Source of the DNA: Rhizobium sp. CG5
GTDB lineage: Bacteria; Pseudomonadota; Alphaproteobacteria; Rhizobiales; Rhizobiaceae
DNA length: 64,000 nt
Assembly (NCBI RefSeq): GCF_023701945.1
Contig: NZ_JABAEF010000011.1
Span: 1-64,000, forward strand
Direction: 5' to 3'
In this document: positions 42,328 to 50,689 of the stretch, in pieces
Layout of the letters: every line of letters starts with the position of its first letter
Numbering within the stretch: position 1 is the stretch's first letter
Notes under the pieces: model-generated
What the model saw: the letters and a program-made list of their open reading frames with translations, nothing else
Told to the model about the DNA's origin: nothing
Databases searched by the model: none
Made by a program: the position numbers and the translations under genes

Positions 42328-43197
42328 ATGCACATTCATTTCTCGGCCGAAGGCCAGACCTGGCCGATCAAGCTGACGGGCAATGCCGAGAGGACACGCA
42401 GCGCCCTGTTGCGCGCCCTTCCGATGGCCCTGCAACTGCATACGCCGAAGATCGCCGGAAGTCATATCTACTGGCACGCCCCCTTCGTCGAGGATGTCGA
42501 GGGTGCCACCCATGTCCTCGATGCGCCGGCTGGCGCCTTCCTCTACTGGCCGGTTCGCCAGTTCCTCGAAATCACCTTCGCGCCGCTTCAGGCGGAAACG
42601 GCCCATGTGACCTTGCTTGGCGTTCTCGATGCGCCGATCGAGGGCATCACCGCGCTTGCCGCCACGGTCAAGCGTGATCAGGGGCGGCGCATTGTTTCGG
42701 GTCGGTTGACGGCCGGCGAAGATGGGATGACGGCCCCGCCCTCCCCCTCTCCACTGCCTGAGGAGATGATCGCGGCGCACCGGCGGCTCTGGGCCGAAAT
42801 GCCGGCCGATATTGCCCAGGTGACCAGGTCGCGCGCCATCATGCATCCGGCAGGTCCGGTCTTTGCCGCAGAAGGCGAAGCGCGCGTCTTGCACGAATTT
42901 CTGTGGTGGGCGCGTGCTGACATCGGCAAGCGGGATGAACCCGCCCTGCGCCAGGCCACAGCCCTTGCGCTGAACAAGACGGCAACGCGGTTGCGCGACT
43001 TCTGTCACATGACCGACACGCCGGCGCTCCTGTTTGCTTTGGAATCCCTCATGGATGGCCCCTTGCCGTTCCGTGTGCTGATCGATGAAGCGATCATCGT
43101 GGCGGGACGCATCGGCGCATGGCTCGATCTTCTCATTCCGTGGAACGACATCAACACCGCATTCAGAAACGCGCTCGATGGACGAGGAGACACATGA
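42328..43197 (+). CDS. DUF3830-like (cyclophilin-like fold) protein with unknown helical C-terminal domain
   Basis: A 289-residue protein that I cannot assign confidently. The first about 125 residues are beta-rich and resemble the DUF3830 cyclophilin-like family: IHFSAEGQTWPIKLTGNAERTRSALLRALP, then HVLDAPAGAFLYWPVRQFLEI. Residues about 150-285 are helical, with WWARADIGKRDEPALRQATALALNKTATRLRDF and PFRVLIDEAIIVAGRIGAWLD. They match nothing I know. DUF3830 proteins are usually about 150 residues, so the extension is unusual. It sits between NIPSNAP and the hydroxyacyl-CoA-dehydrogenase-like gene, overlapping the latter by 4 bp. Confidence 0.6.
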   Translation: MHIHFSAEGQTWPIKLTGNAERTRSALLRALPMALQLHTPKIAGSHIYWHAPFVEDVEGATHVLDAPAGAFLYWPVRQFLEITFAPLQAETAHVTLLGVLDAPIEGITALAATVKRDQGRRIVSGRLTAGEDGMTAPPSPSPLPEEMIAAHRRLWAEMPADIAQVTRSRAIMHPAGPVFAAEGEARVLHEFLWWARADIGKRDEPALRQATALALNKTATRLRDFCHMTDTPALLFALESLMDGPLPFRVLIDEAIIVAGRIGAWLDLLIPWNDINTAFRNALDGRGDT

Positions 43198-44120
43198 TGA
43201 AGAAAACGATCGGCATCATCGGGTTCGGGGTCATTGGCCAGCGTTGGGCGGCAGCCTTCCTGCATGCCGGCCATGATGTCCGCGCCTATGATCGCTCCTC
43301 GACTCAGGAAGACGATTTCCGGCAAATTCTTCCAAGCCTTCTGGCAGACCTTGATGCCGTCCATGCCCAGACTACGACCGAGCCGGGCGAATTCCGGATG
43401 TGCGCGTCCATGGCGGACGCGCTGGCCGGCGTCGATTTCGTTCAGGAAAGCGGCCCCGAAATCCTGGAGATCAAGTGCAAGCTCCTTCCGGAAATCGAAA
43501 GCGGTGTGGCGGACCATGTCGTCATAGCGTCGTCGTCGTCCGCCCTGCTGGTCTCCGACATGCAGCGCGACTGCCGGCTTCCCGGACGCATCGTGCTGGG
43601 TCACCCGTTCAACCCGGCGCATCTGATGCCGCTGGTCGAGATTGTCGGTGGAACCCTGACCGATCCGGCCTCCGTACAGGTGGCCAAGACCGTCTATGAG
43701 GACATCGGCAAGAAGCCCGTCGTCATGAACCGCGAGATGACCGGCCATCTGGCGCTCCGCCTCATGGGAGCCATGTGGCGCGAGGCGATTGCCCTGGTGC
43801 GCGATGGCGTGGCGTCGGTCGAAGATGTGGATCGCGCCTTCGTCTACGGCCCCGGCCCCAAATGGACCCTGCAGGGGTCGTTCATCTCCAACCAGCTCAA
43901 CGCGGCGGGCATGGAGGATTTTCTGCGCAAATACGGGCCGACCTATCAGGCCATCTGGGACACATTGCTGGACGCCAAACTCGATGAGGCAACCATCGCC
44001 GCCGTGACGAAGTCGACCGCTGCGGCCGTGGGTGACCGAAGCCAGGAGCAGTTGAAGTCGGAACGGGAGGCCGGACTGGTTTCCATTTTGAAGGGCGTCG
44101 CCGAGCACGGCGCGCTGTAA
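43194..44120 (+). CDS. 3-hydroxyacyl-CoA dehydrogenase family protein (carnitine/gulonate dehydrogenase-like)
   Basis: A 308-residue NAD-dependent dehydrogenase. The cofactor motif is GIIGFGVIGQRWAAAFLHAGH. The catalytic region LGHPFNPAHLMPLVEIVGG includes the conserved His. The C-terminal helical dimerisation domain ends the protein. The short length and sequence fit single-domain members such as L-carnitine 3-dehydrogenase or L-gulonate 3-dehydrogenase rather than fatty-acid oxidation multienzymes. ATG 43194 forms an ATGA overlap; ATG 43197 has slightly better spacing to AGGAG. It probably oxidises a 3-hydroxyacid or its CoA ester in the pathway. Confidence 0.85.
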   Translation: MMKKTIGIIGFGVIGQRWAAAFLHAGHDVRAYDRSSTQEDDFRQILPSLLADLDAVHAQTTTEPGEFRMCASMADALAGVDFVQESGPEILEIKCKLLPEIESGVADHVVIASSSSALLVSDMQRDCRLPGRIVLGHPFNPAHLMPLVEIVGGTLTDPASVQVAKTVYEDIGKKPVVMNREMTGHLALRLMGAMWREAIALVRDGVASVEDVDRAFVYGPGPKWTLQGSFISNQLNAAGMEDFLRKYGPTYQAIWDTLLDAKLDEATIAAVTKSTAAAVGDRSQEQLKSEREAGLVSILKGVAEHGAL

Positions 44121-44143
44121 GCTATCGGCCAAGGAGAACCGGC

Positions 44144-44899
44144 ATGGATTATCGCTGCGCACTGGTGACGGGCGCTTCCAAGGGCATTGGAGCCGCCATT
44201 GCGTCGAGGTTGGTGGGCGAAGGCCTCACGGTCTACGCGCTGGGTCGCAGCGAAGCCTCGCTCACCGAACTCGGCTTGCAACTGGGCGACCGGCTGCGGC
44301 CGGTAGTTGCCGACGTGCGCGACCACACCGCCATCGCAGAGAAGCTAGCAGGCGTTGACATCGACGTACTGGTCAACAATGCCGGTGGCATTTCCAGCGT
44401 CCGGCCGCTTCATGAGCAGACGGCCGAGGAGACGGAAGAGGTCATTGCCCTCAACCTCACCGCGCCCCTGCAGCTCATTCGCATGATGCTGCCGGGCATG
44501 ATTGCCAGGCGGCGCGGGCATATTTTCAACCTGACCAGCACGGCGGCCTCGGCGGCGTTTCCCGGAACGACCGGCTATGGCGCGGCCAAGGCCGGACTGT
44601 CGCAGGCCGGCCGGATCCTGCGCTATGATCTTGCCGGAACGGGCGTCAGGCTCACGGAGATCGCCCCCGGCAGGGTGGAGACGCAGTTCTATCTTCAGGC
44701 CTTCGGCGGCGATGCAGCCACCCTGCAGGAGCGGATGTACACGCAGCAGCGCCCGCTCAGACCGGAGGATATCGCCGCAGTGCTTGTCTGCGCCCTCACC
44801 CTTCCGCCCCATGCCGATGTGGCGGAGCTGACGATTTCTCCAACCGATCAGGCAATCGGCGGTCACGTCTATCCCGCAGGCCCAAGCTCGTTGAGATAG
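44144..44899 (+). CDS. SDR family oxidoreductase
   Basis: A 251-residue classical short-chain dehydrogenase. It has TGASKGIGAAIASRLVG, VNNAGG, and a serine-tyrosine-lysine active site with TSTAASAAFPGTTGYGAAK. An Arg in GRSEAS after beta-2 favours NADP. It is the last gene of the E1 alpha operon, behind a GGAGAA ribosome binding site, and is convergent with the ProC-like gene (4 bp apart). Confidence 0.86.
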   Translation: MDYRCALVTGASKGIGAAIASRLVGEGLTVYALGRSEASLTELGLQLGDRLRPVVADVRDHTAIAEKLAGVDIDVLVNNAGGISSVRPLHEQTAEETEEVIALNLTAPLQLIRMMLPGMIARRRGHIFNLTSTAASAAFPGTTGYGAAKAGLSQAGRILRYDLAGTGVRLTEIAPGRVETQFYLQAFGGDAATLQERMYTQQRPLRPEDIAAVLVCALTLPPHADVAELTISPTDQAIGGHVYPAGPSSLR

Positions 44900-44903
44900 T
44901 CCG

Positions 44904-45659
44904 CTAGCGTCTTTCCGCAGACGCTGTCAGACGCGCGAGAACGGCCTCGCAGGCCGCCTGCCAGGCGGCAGGCTGGCCTTGCTGATCAAGGACGGTCAAT
45001 CCGAGTTCGGTAATGCCTCCGGGTGTCACCAGATCCTTGAGGATCGTCTCCATGGGCTCGGCGGTCTCTGCCATCATGCGGCCGGCGGCAACGAAGGTTT
45101 GAGCGACGAGCTGGCGCATCATCTGACGATCGGCGCCATGATCGCCGCCCCAGTGCACGCTCTGCCGGATCAGCTCCTGGGCCCAGCCGTAGATCGCCGC
45201 ATTCACGGTTGCGATCTCGAACTCGTCCTCGCTGCGAAGCGCGATCGCCGGGCCGAGCCGGGCGATCAATTGGCGTGCCTCGGCCACATCAGGATAAAAG
45301 ACGGTCGGGCTGGCGTTGATTTCGGTCGCCGTCATCGGCATGGCGCGCACGATGCGGGCGGGGATCGCCGGGAACTTTGAGAGTGCGACGCCGGCGCAAA
45401 CGGATAGCACGATCTGACCGTCTCTCCAAGGCAGTCCCTCCAAGGCCGCCGGCGCATCTGCCGGACGAACCGCGAGAATGACGATGTCGGAACGCTCCAC
45501 CAGCTCCCGGTTGTCCGCGCAGATGACTAGCCCGTATCTGGCCGCCAGCGCCTTCGATTTGCCGCGTGGCGAAAGCAATATGGTTTCTGGGCCACCTGAT
45601 TTTATCAGGCCTGCAATCATCGCTGCGGCAAGATGGCCTACGCCAAGAATACCGATCAT
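44904..45659 (-). CDS. Pyrroline-5-carboxylate reductase family protein (ProC-like)
   Basis: A 251-residue protein of the P5CR family, with Rossmann motif GILGVGHLAAAMIAGLIKSGG, the central IVRAMPMTATEINASPTVF block, and a C-terminal region similar to the P5CR dimerisation domain (DLVTPGGITELGLTVLDQQG). P5CR reduces a cyclic imine to proline. Catabolic-cluster paralogues may act on other imines. ATG 45659 is preferred (GAGGGG upstream); longer in-frame starts exist. It is divergent from the GntR gene with a palindrome between, so it probably belongs to the regulon. Confidence 0.82.
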   Translation of the reverse strand: MIGILGVGHLAAAMIAGLIKSGGPETILLSPRGKSKALAARYGLVICADNRELVERSDIVILAVRPADAPAALEGLPWRDGQIVLSVCAGVALSKFPAIPARIVRAMPMTATEINASPTVFYPDVAEARQLIARLGPAIALRSEDEFEIATVNAAIYGWAQELIRQSVHWGGDHGADRQMMRQLVAQTFVAAGRMMAETAEPMETILKDLVTPGGITELGLTVLDQQGQPAAWQAACEAVLARLTASAERR

Positions 45660-45729
45660 CCTATTATCCCCTCTCATCCATCTTGAGGTTGCATCGATCA
45701 CCCTCTAGAAAGATCGAACTGCATATATA

Positions 45730-45740
45730 ACTGTCGACAA
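45730..45740. promoter_or_regulatory. Variant TGTCGACA palindrome between ProC-like and GntR genes
   Basis: CTGTCGACAA contains the same TGTCGACA core (45732-45739) as the three GTGTCGACAC sites but with weaker flanks. It lies 29 bp before the GntR gene and overlaps an AT-rich TATATAA element, suiting autoregulation. Confidence 0.5.
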
Positions 45741-45768
45741 GACCATTCGACGACGGACCATTTTCAAG

Positions 45769-46545
45769 ATGAAAAATCCCCCTGAAACGAACCCTCCCGT
45801 TGCTCTTGTCGAGACAGCGGAGCCGGAAACCCGCCGATCTGCTGATAGCAGCGAGCGGGCCTATAACGCCATTCGAAAGCTTCTGGTCGAGTTCCACCTG
45901 AAGCCGGAGGAGCGGATCAATGAAATGCGGCTCGCCAAGAGCCTGTCGATTTCCCGCACACCGATCAGAGAGGCGCTGAACCGTCTGGCATCGGAAGGCT
46001 TCGTCTCTCTCACCCCCAATCGCGGCTTCTTCGTGCGAAGCCTCAGTACCGAGGGGCTGATCGACCTCTACGAACTGCGGTCGATCATCGAATGCGCCGC
46101 CTTTCGTCTGATGTGCGAACGGGCCGCCGACGAAGACATTGGCAGGCTCCGCGCCTACTGGGCCAACATCGTCGAGGGCTACCGCGATCAACCGCCGGAC
46201 GACATCCTGGCGGAAGACGAAGGCTTTCATGTTCTGATCGCCGAACTTTCCGGCAATCCGGAAATCGTCAGTCAATTGCACGCGATCAATGCCCGCATCC
46301 GGTTCATCCGTCGCATCCAGATCGAACACCGCAGCCACGACAACAATCTGGTCGCATCCCACTCGGCAATCGTCGACGCTGCCACCAAACGGGACGCGGA
46401 GGAAGGCACGGAATTGTTGCGCAAGCATATCGAACTCACGGTTTCTGCCACACAGGAAGCCCTCAAGGATGCCCTGCTCCGGGTTTATTCGCGCGCTGAT
46501 ACGAGCACTCGGCCACGCCGCAGCCGCACCGGATCCGTCGCATGA
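45769..46545 (+). CDS. GntR family transcriptional regulator, FCD (FadR) subfamily
   Basis: A 258-residue regulator. The winged helix-turn-helix covers about residues 28-95, with INEMRLAKSLSISRTPIREALNRLASEGFV. The FCD ligand domain follows and keeps the metal-binding pattern: Asp/His in EDEGFHVLIAELSGN, His in VASHSAIV and His in RKHIELTV. FCD proteins sense organic acids. The gene is in the middle of the presumed regulon and next to a TGTCGACA palindrome. It is the best candidate for the protein binding the GTGTCGACAC sites at three operons. Confidence 0.9.
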   Translation: MKNPPETNPPVALVETAEPETRRSADSSERAYNAIRKLLVEFHLKPEERINEMRLAKSLSISRTPIREALNRLASEGFVSLTPNRGFFVRSLSTEGLIDLYELRSIIECAAFRLMCERAADEDIGRLRAYWANIVEGYRDQPPDDILAEDEGFHVLIAELSGNPEIVSQLHAINARIRFIRRIQIEHRSHDNNLVASHSAIVDAATKRDAEEGTELLRKHIELTVSATQEALKDALLRVYSRADTSTRPRRSRTGSVA

Positions 46546-46572
46546 ATAAAACGGATAAAAATTGAACGCAAT

Positions 46573-46584
46573 AGTGTCGACACT
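46573..46584 (+). promoter_or_regulatory. AGTGTCGACACT operator upstream of Liv-type operon
   Basis: A perfect 12-bp palindrome, 102 bp before the binding-protein start. It is the third copy of GTGTCGACAC and links the importer to the two enzyme operons. Confidence 0.7.
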
Positions 46585-46685
46585 TTCTTGACGTGCTCTT
46601 AAATGTCTGCTTCCATAGCGTCCAACAGCAAGAAGACCGGAACTGGCCTGCTGACGCGATTGGACCGCAACAAAGGGGAACAACA

Positions 46686-47795
46686 ATGAAGTTAATTGCC
46701 GCTCTCTCTCTCTCGACCGCTATCTTCGCCACGCCCGTCTTCGCCGAGGAGATCACGATTGGCCTGGCTGGTCCCACAACGGGTCCTCAGGCCTATTTCG
46801 GTACCACCTGGCATGACGGCTTCAAGCTCTACATCGAAAAGCTCAATGCAGCTGGCGGCGTGAACGGCGTGACCGTGAAGATCGACCAGCAGGACGACCA
46901 GGCCGACCCGCGCCAAGGCACCCTGGTTGCGCAGAAATTCTGCGATGAGGAAGAAGTCATCCTTGGACTGGTCAACTTCAACTCGGGCGTCGCACAGTCG
47001 ACTTTGCCGATCTATGAAGATTGCTCGCTGCCGACGATGACCTTCGGCTCGAACCCTTCGCTGACCCAGCAGGGCTACAAATTCATGGTCCGCCCGGTTG
47101 CCAACGACTTTGCCGGCGCGCTGCTTCCCGCGGAATACGCGCTTCAGAAGCTCGGCGCCAAAACCGCGCTGATCGTCAACGACAAGCAGGTCTTCGGACA
47201 GGGTATCTCCGAAATCTTCGGCACGAACTTCACCACCGGTGGCGGCAAGGTGCTCGACACGCTGTCGATCGCCCCGACGGACGTCGACTTCAGCGCTATC
47301 CTCGCGCAGATCAAGGCGAAGAATCCCGACGTCATCTATCTCGGTGCCGTCATGCCGCAGCTGGCGCTTTTTGCCAAGCAAATGCACGAGCAGGGTGTCA
47401 CCGCGACACTGATGGTTCCAGATGGCGGCTACACGCCGGAATTCATCTCTCAGGCGGGTGAGGCCAATGTCCAGGGCGCCACGGTTGCCGTCCAGGCTCC
47501 GCCGCTTGATGCAACGCCGGCGATCGCCGACTTCGCGGCGGAATATAAGGCAAAGTTTGGCCAGGATGCCGGCCCCTATTCGATCTACGGCTACGCACAG
47601 GGACAGATCCTGGAAGCCGTTCTGAAGAGCACCAAGGGTCTCACCCGCGAAGACATGAACGAAGCCCTGCACAAGGTGAAAGCCATGACGGCTATCGGCG
47701 AGCTTGAGTTTGACGAAAAAGGCGACCTGAAGGTCGCACCGTCCTATCTCTACAAGGTCGAAGGTGACAAGTTCACCTTGGTCGGTACGAAATAA
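46686..47795 (+). CDS. Branched-chain amino acid-type ABC transporter substrate-binding protein (LivJ-like)
   Basis: A 369-residue periplasmic binding protein of the Peripla_BP_6 family. The signal peptide ends near TPVFAEE. The mature protein has GLAGPTTGPQAYFG, a central NFNSGVAQS and GYAQGQILEAVLK near the C terminus. ATG 46686 is chosen over an upstream frame because it yields the signal peptide. The family binds branched-chain amino acids, short amides or aromatic acids, so the ligand cannot be read off. It heads the seven-gene importer/oxidase operon. Confidence 0.9.
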   Translation: MKLIAALSLSTAIFATPVFAEEITIGLAGPTTGPQAYFGTTWHDGFKLYIEKLNAAGGVNGVTVKIDQQDDQADPRQGTLVAQKFCDEEEVILGLVNFNSGVAQSTLPIYEDCSLPTMTFGSNPSLTQQGYKFMVRPVANDFAGALLPAEYALQKLGAKTALIVNDKQVFGQGISEIFGTNFTTGGGKVLDTLSIAPTDVDFSAILAQIKAKNPDVIYLGAVMPQLALFAKQMHEQGVTATLMVPDGGYTPEFISQAGEANVQGATVAVQAPPLDATPAIADFAAEYKAKFGQDAGPYSIYGYAQGQILEAVLKSTKGLTREDMNEALHKVKAMTAIGELEFDEKGDLKVAPSYLYKVEGDKFTLVGTK

Positions 47796-47839
47796 CCGAC
47801 CATCCGATCGGGCCAGGTCTTCGGTCCGTGATGTTTCAC

Positions 47840-47875
47840 CGCGACTGCCAACTCTTCAACCAGCTGGCAGTCGCG
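47840..47875 (+). promoter_or_regulatory. 11-bp hairpin between binding protein and permease genes
   Basis: CGCGACTGCCA (47840-47850) pairs perfectly with TGGCAGTCGCG (47865-47875) around a 14-nt loop, with no T-tract. Such structures behind binding-protein genes commonly stabilise the upstream mRNA or attenuate transcription into the permease genes. Confidence 0.6.
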
Positions 47876-47916
47876 CTTCCTATCCCGCCTTCATGGCGTC
47901 AGCGGACGGGACACCC

Positions 47917-48867
47917 ATGCTCGGAATCTTCATTCAACAAACATTCAACGCCCTGACGATCGGTGCGATCTACGCCCTGATCGCGCTCGGCTACACCATG
48001 GTCTACGGTGTCTTGCGCATGATCAATTTCGCTCATGGCGAGATGTTCATGCTGGGGGCCTATGCGGCATTTCTCGCTCTCGCCCTCTTCGTGGGCGACG
48101 TAGGAGACGTCGGTGCTCTTGTCCTCGCAGCGGTCTTTGCGGTAGCGGTGATTGGCGTCGGATTGGTGGGTGTCGGCATCGAGCGGCTCGCCTACAAGCC
48201 GTTGCGAAACTCCAATCGCCTTGCACCGATGCTGTCTTCCCTCGGGGTGTCGTTGTCTCTGATCACCGGCGTGCAGATTATGGCCGGCCCACAGCCGGTC
48301 GGATTTCCGAGCTTCTTTCCAGCAACCCGCATTGAGGTTCTCGGCGGCACGGTGACCCTCGTGCAGATCGGCATTCTGATCGCCTCCTTCGTGCTGATGA
48401 CGGCGCTCCATTTGCTGGTCAACCGAAGCCGGGCGGGCATCATCGTTCGCGCCGTCTCCGAGAACCGCTCGACCGCGCAATTGCTCGGCATCAACGTCAA
48501 CCTCGCCATCTCGCTGGTCTTCTTCGCCGGCCCGGTGCTGGGCGCGGCTGGCGGTATCCTCTATGCGAGCTACTACGGCATCATGTCTCCCACGATGGGT
48601 GCCGTCGTCGGATTGAAGGCCTTCACGGCGGCGATCCTCGGCGGGATCGGCTCCATCCCGGGCGCGATGCTCGGCGCCTTTATCCTTGCCTTCGTCGAAG
48701 TGGCCGGCACCGCTCTCCTGCCCGTTCTCTCCGGCGGTTTGCTCGGCACCGAGTATCGTGACGTGTTGGCATTCGTCATTCTCATTCTCGTCCTGCTGGT
48801 CCGGCCAGCGGGCATCCTCGGTGAGCCGGTCTCCGAGGAGAGCATGGTATACAAGAGGGAGTTTTGA
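47917..48867 (+). CDS. livH: Branched-chain amino acid-type ABC transporter permease (LivH)
   Basis: A 316-residue permease with about eight helices. FNALTIGAIYALIALGYTMVYGVLRMINFAHGEMFM is the LivH N-terminal hallmark, and the ATPase-contact loop is LKAFTAAILGGIGSIPGAMLG. ATG 47917 is preferred to ATG 47893, whose upstream is pyrimidine-rich. It overlaps the LivM gene in a TGATG-type junction. Confidence 0.92.
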   Translation: MLGIFIQQTFNALTIGAIYALIALGYTMVYGVLRMINFAHGEMFMLGAYAAFLALALFVGDVGDVGALVLAAVFAVAVIGVGLVGVGIERLAYKPLRNSNRLAPMLSSLGVSLSLITGVQIMAGPQPVGFPSFFPATRIEVLGGTVTLVQIGILIASFVLMTALHLLVNRSRAGIIVRAVSENRSTAQLLGINVNLAISLVFFAGPVLGAAGGILYASYYGIMSPTMGAVVGLKAFTAAILGGIGSIPGAMLGAFILAFVEVAGTALLPVLSGGLLGTEYRDVLAFVILILVLLVRPAGILGEPVSEESMVYKREF

Positions 48868-49862
48868 TGTCCGCCGTCGATACATCCCGTCCACCGCAGA
48901 CGAAAAGCGGAAGGCTTCTGCCCCTGCTCATTCTGCTGACCGCCGTGGCACTGATCGTCGTCACGCCGTTCCTGCCCAATTATTATGTGCGCGTCGCCAA
49001 CGGCCTGCTGATCTACATTCTGCTCGGCATCGGCCTCAATATCGTCATTGGCTATGCGGGGCTGCTCGATCTCGGCTTTGTCGCCTTTTACGCCGTCGGG
49101 GCCTATACCTATGCTCTTCTGGCGAGCCCGCAGTTTGACCTGCATCTGCCTTTCCTGCTGATCCTGTTGATCGCAGCGTGCCTCGGAGCGATCTCCGGCA
49201 TTCTGCTTGGCCTGCCGGTCCTGAAACTGAGGGGCGACTATCTGGCGATCGTGACGCTCGGCTTTGGGGAGATCATCCGTATCCTGATCAACAATCTGGA
49301 TTGGCTGACAGGCGGCCCCAAAGGCATCGCGCGCCTCGACAAGGCGTCGATTGCGGGTATCGAGCTGGCGAGACCCACCGAAATCTACTGGCTGCTGATC
49401 GTGCTGGTGCTGGCTGTCGCGACATTCGTGTGGCGGATGGAGAAGTCCATTCTCGGAAAAGCCTGGGCGGCCATCCGCGAGGACCAGGATGCCGCGCGCG
49501 GCATCGGAATCAACACCACCAATGCCAAGCTTGCGGCTTTCGCAACATCCGCGACCATCGGCTCGATTGCCGGCGTCATTTTCGCCGCCTCGCAACGGTT
49601 CGTCAGCCCGGACAGCTTTGCACTGCAGGAATCGGTCCTGATCGTCCTGATGATTGTCATCGGCGGCATCGGCAACATTCTGGGCATCGTCATCGGTGCG
49701 GCCATCCTCATCCTGCTTCCAGAAGTCTTGCGCGAATTCGCCGAATGGCGAATTCTGTTCCTCGGCCTGCTGATGATCATCCTTATCATCGTCCGGCCCG
49801 CCGGGATCGTGCCGCGCACATTCGGGCCGGAAAAACTCATTCGGGGGCTTTTCGGAAAATGA
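48867..49862 (+). CDS. livM: Branched-chain amino acid-type ABC transporter permease (LivM)
   Basis: A 331-residue permease. YYVRVANGLLIYILLGIGLNIVIGYAGLLDLG and AFYAVGAYTYA are LivM hallmarks. The ATP-binding contact AIREDQDAARGIGINTTNAKLAAF is present. The start overlaps the LivH stop and the stop overlaps the LivG start (ATGA). Confidence 0.92.
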   Translation: MSAVDTSRPPQTKSGRLLPLLILLTAVALIVVTPFLPNYYVRVANGLLIYILLGIGLNIVIGYAGLLDLGFVAFYAVGAYTYALLASPQFDLHLPFLLILLIAACLGAISGILLGLPVLKLRGDYLAIVTLGFGEIIRILINNLDWLTGGPKGIARLDKASIAGIELARPTEIYWLLIVLVLAVATFVWRMEKSILGKAWAAIREDQDAARGIGINTTNAKLAAFATSATIGSIAGVIFAASQRFVSPDSFALQESVLIVLMIVIGGIGNILGIVIGAAILILLPEVLREFAEWRILFLGLLMIILIIVRPAGIVPRTFGPEKLIRGLFGK

Positions 49863-50689
49863 CTCTCGTCTTTGAAAACCTGCGCAAGCAATATGGCCAC
49901 CACGTTGCGATCGAGGATGTCTCGACGCAATTTCAGCCGGGGCTGATCCATGGCATCATCGGGCCGAACGGCGCCGGCAAGTCGACGCTGATCAACATGA
50001 CCGCCGGCTCTTATCTGGTGTCCGGCGGCAAGATCATCCTGGACGGGCAGACGCTGAGCGGCCTGAAGAAATATCAGATCGCCAATTCCGGCGTCGCGCG
50101 CACCTACCAGAACATCCGACTCTTCGACCAGATGACGGTGCTCGAGAACCTGGAGGTGTGTTTCTACCCCACCCAGGTCGGACAGGTCTGGCGGGAAATC
50201 CTCTGGCCACCCTTTGCCGCGAAGCGACGGATGAAGCGCCGCGACGCCTGCATGGAACTGCTGTCCTTTTTCAATCTGCAGCACTATGCCGATCACGAAG
50301 CCGGCAGCCTGCCCTACGGACGTCAGCGCATGCTGGAAATCGCCCGGGCACTGGTGACCAATCCCCGCCTGCTGCTGCTCGATGAACCTGCGGCCGGCCT
50401 CAATCATCACGAGACCGCCGAGTTGACGGCCAAGCTTGCGGAACTGAAATCGCCGGACCGCATCATGATCGTCGTCGAACACGACATGGATCTGGTGATG
50501 AGCGTCTGTGACCGCATCGTCGTGATGCATCACGGCAAACTGCTCTTTCAGGGGACGGCTGAAGAAGTTCAGGCCAACTCCGACGTCCAACTCGCCTATC
50601 TGGGAACAGCCAATGACATCGACGACATCAAGGCCGCTGCTGAAGATCGCCGGATTAAGCTCGGGATACGGGCGCGTCGGCGTTCTTGA
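49859..50689 (+). CDS. livG: Branched-chain amino acid-type ABC transporter ATP-binding protein (LivG)
   Basis: A 276-residue ABC ATPase. It has Walker A GPNGAGKST, signature LPYGRQRMLEIARAL, Walker B LLLLDEPAAGLNHHE and the H-loop VVEHDMDLVMSVC. The conserved end of the family is around AYLG; about 25 extra residues follow and overlap the LivF gene by 77 bp in another frame. Confidence 0.92.
   Translation: MTLVFENLRKQYGHHVAIEDVSTQFQPGLIHGIIGPNGAGKSTLINMTAGSYLVSGGKIILDGQTLSGLKKYQIANSGVARTYQNIRLFDQMTVLENLEVCFYPTQVGQVWREILWPPFAAKRRMKRRDACMELLSFFNLQHYADHEAGSLPYGRQRMLEIARALVTNPRLLLLDEPAAGLNHHETAELTAKLAELKSPDRIMIVVEHDMDLVMSVCDRIVVMHHGKLLFQGTAEEVQANSDVQLAYLGTANDIDDIKAAAEDRRIKLGIRARRRS

Noticed and set aside
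43119-43193. Longer N terminus for the hydroxyacyl-CoA dehydrogenase-like protein
   Set aside because: The extra residues overlap the preceding gene; the Rossmann motif begins right after ATG 43194/43197, which follow AGGAG.
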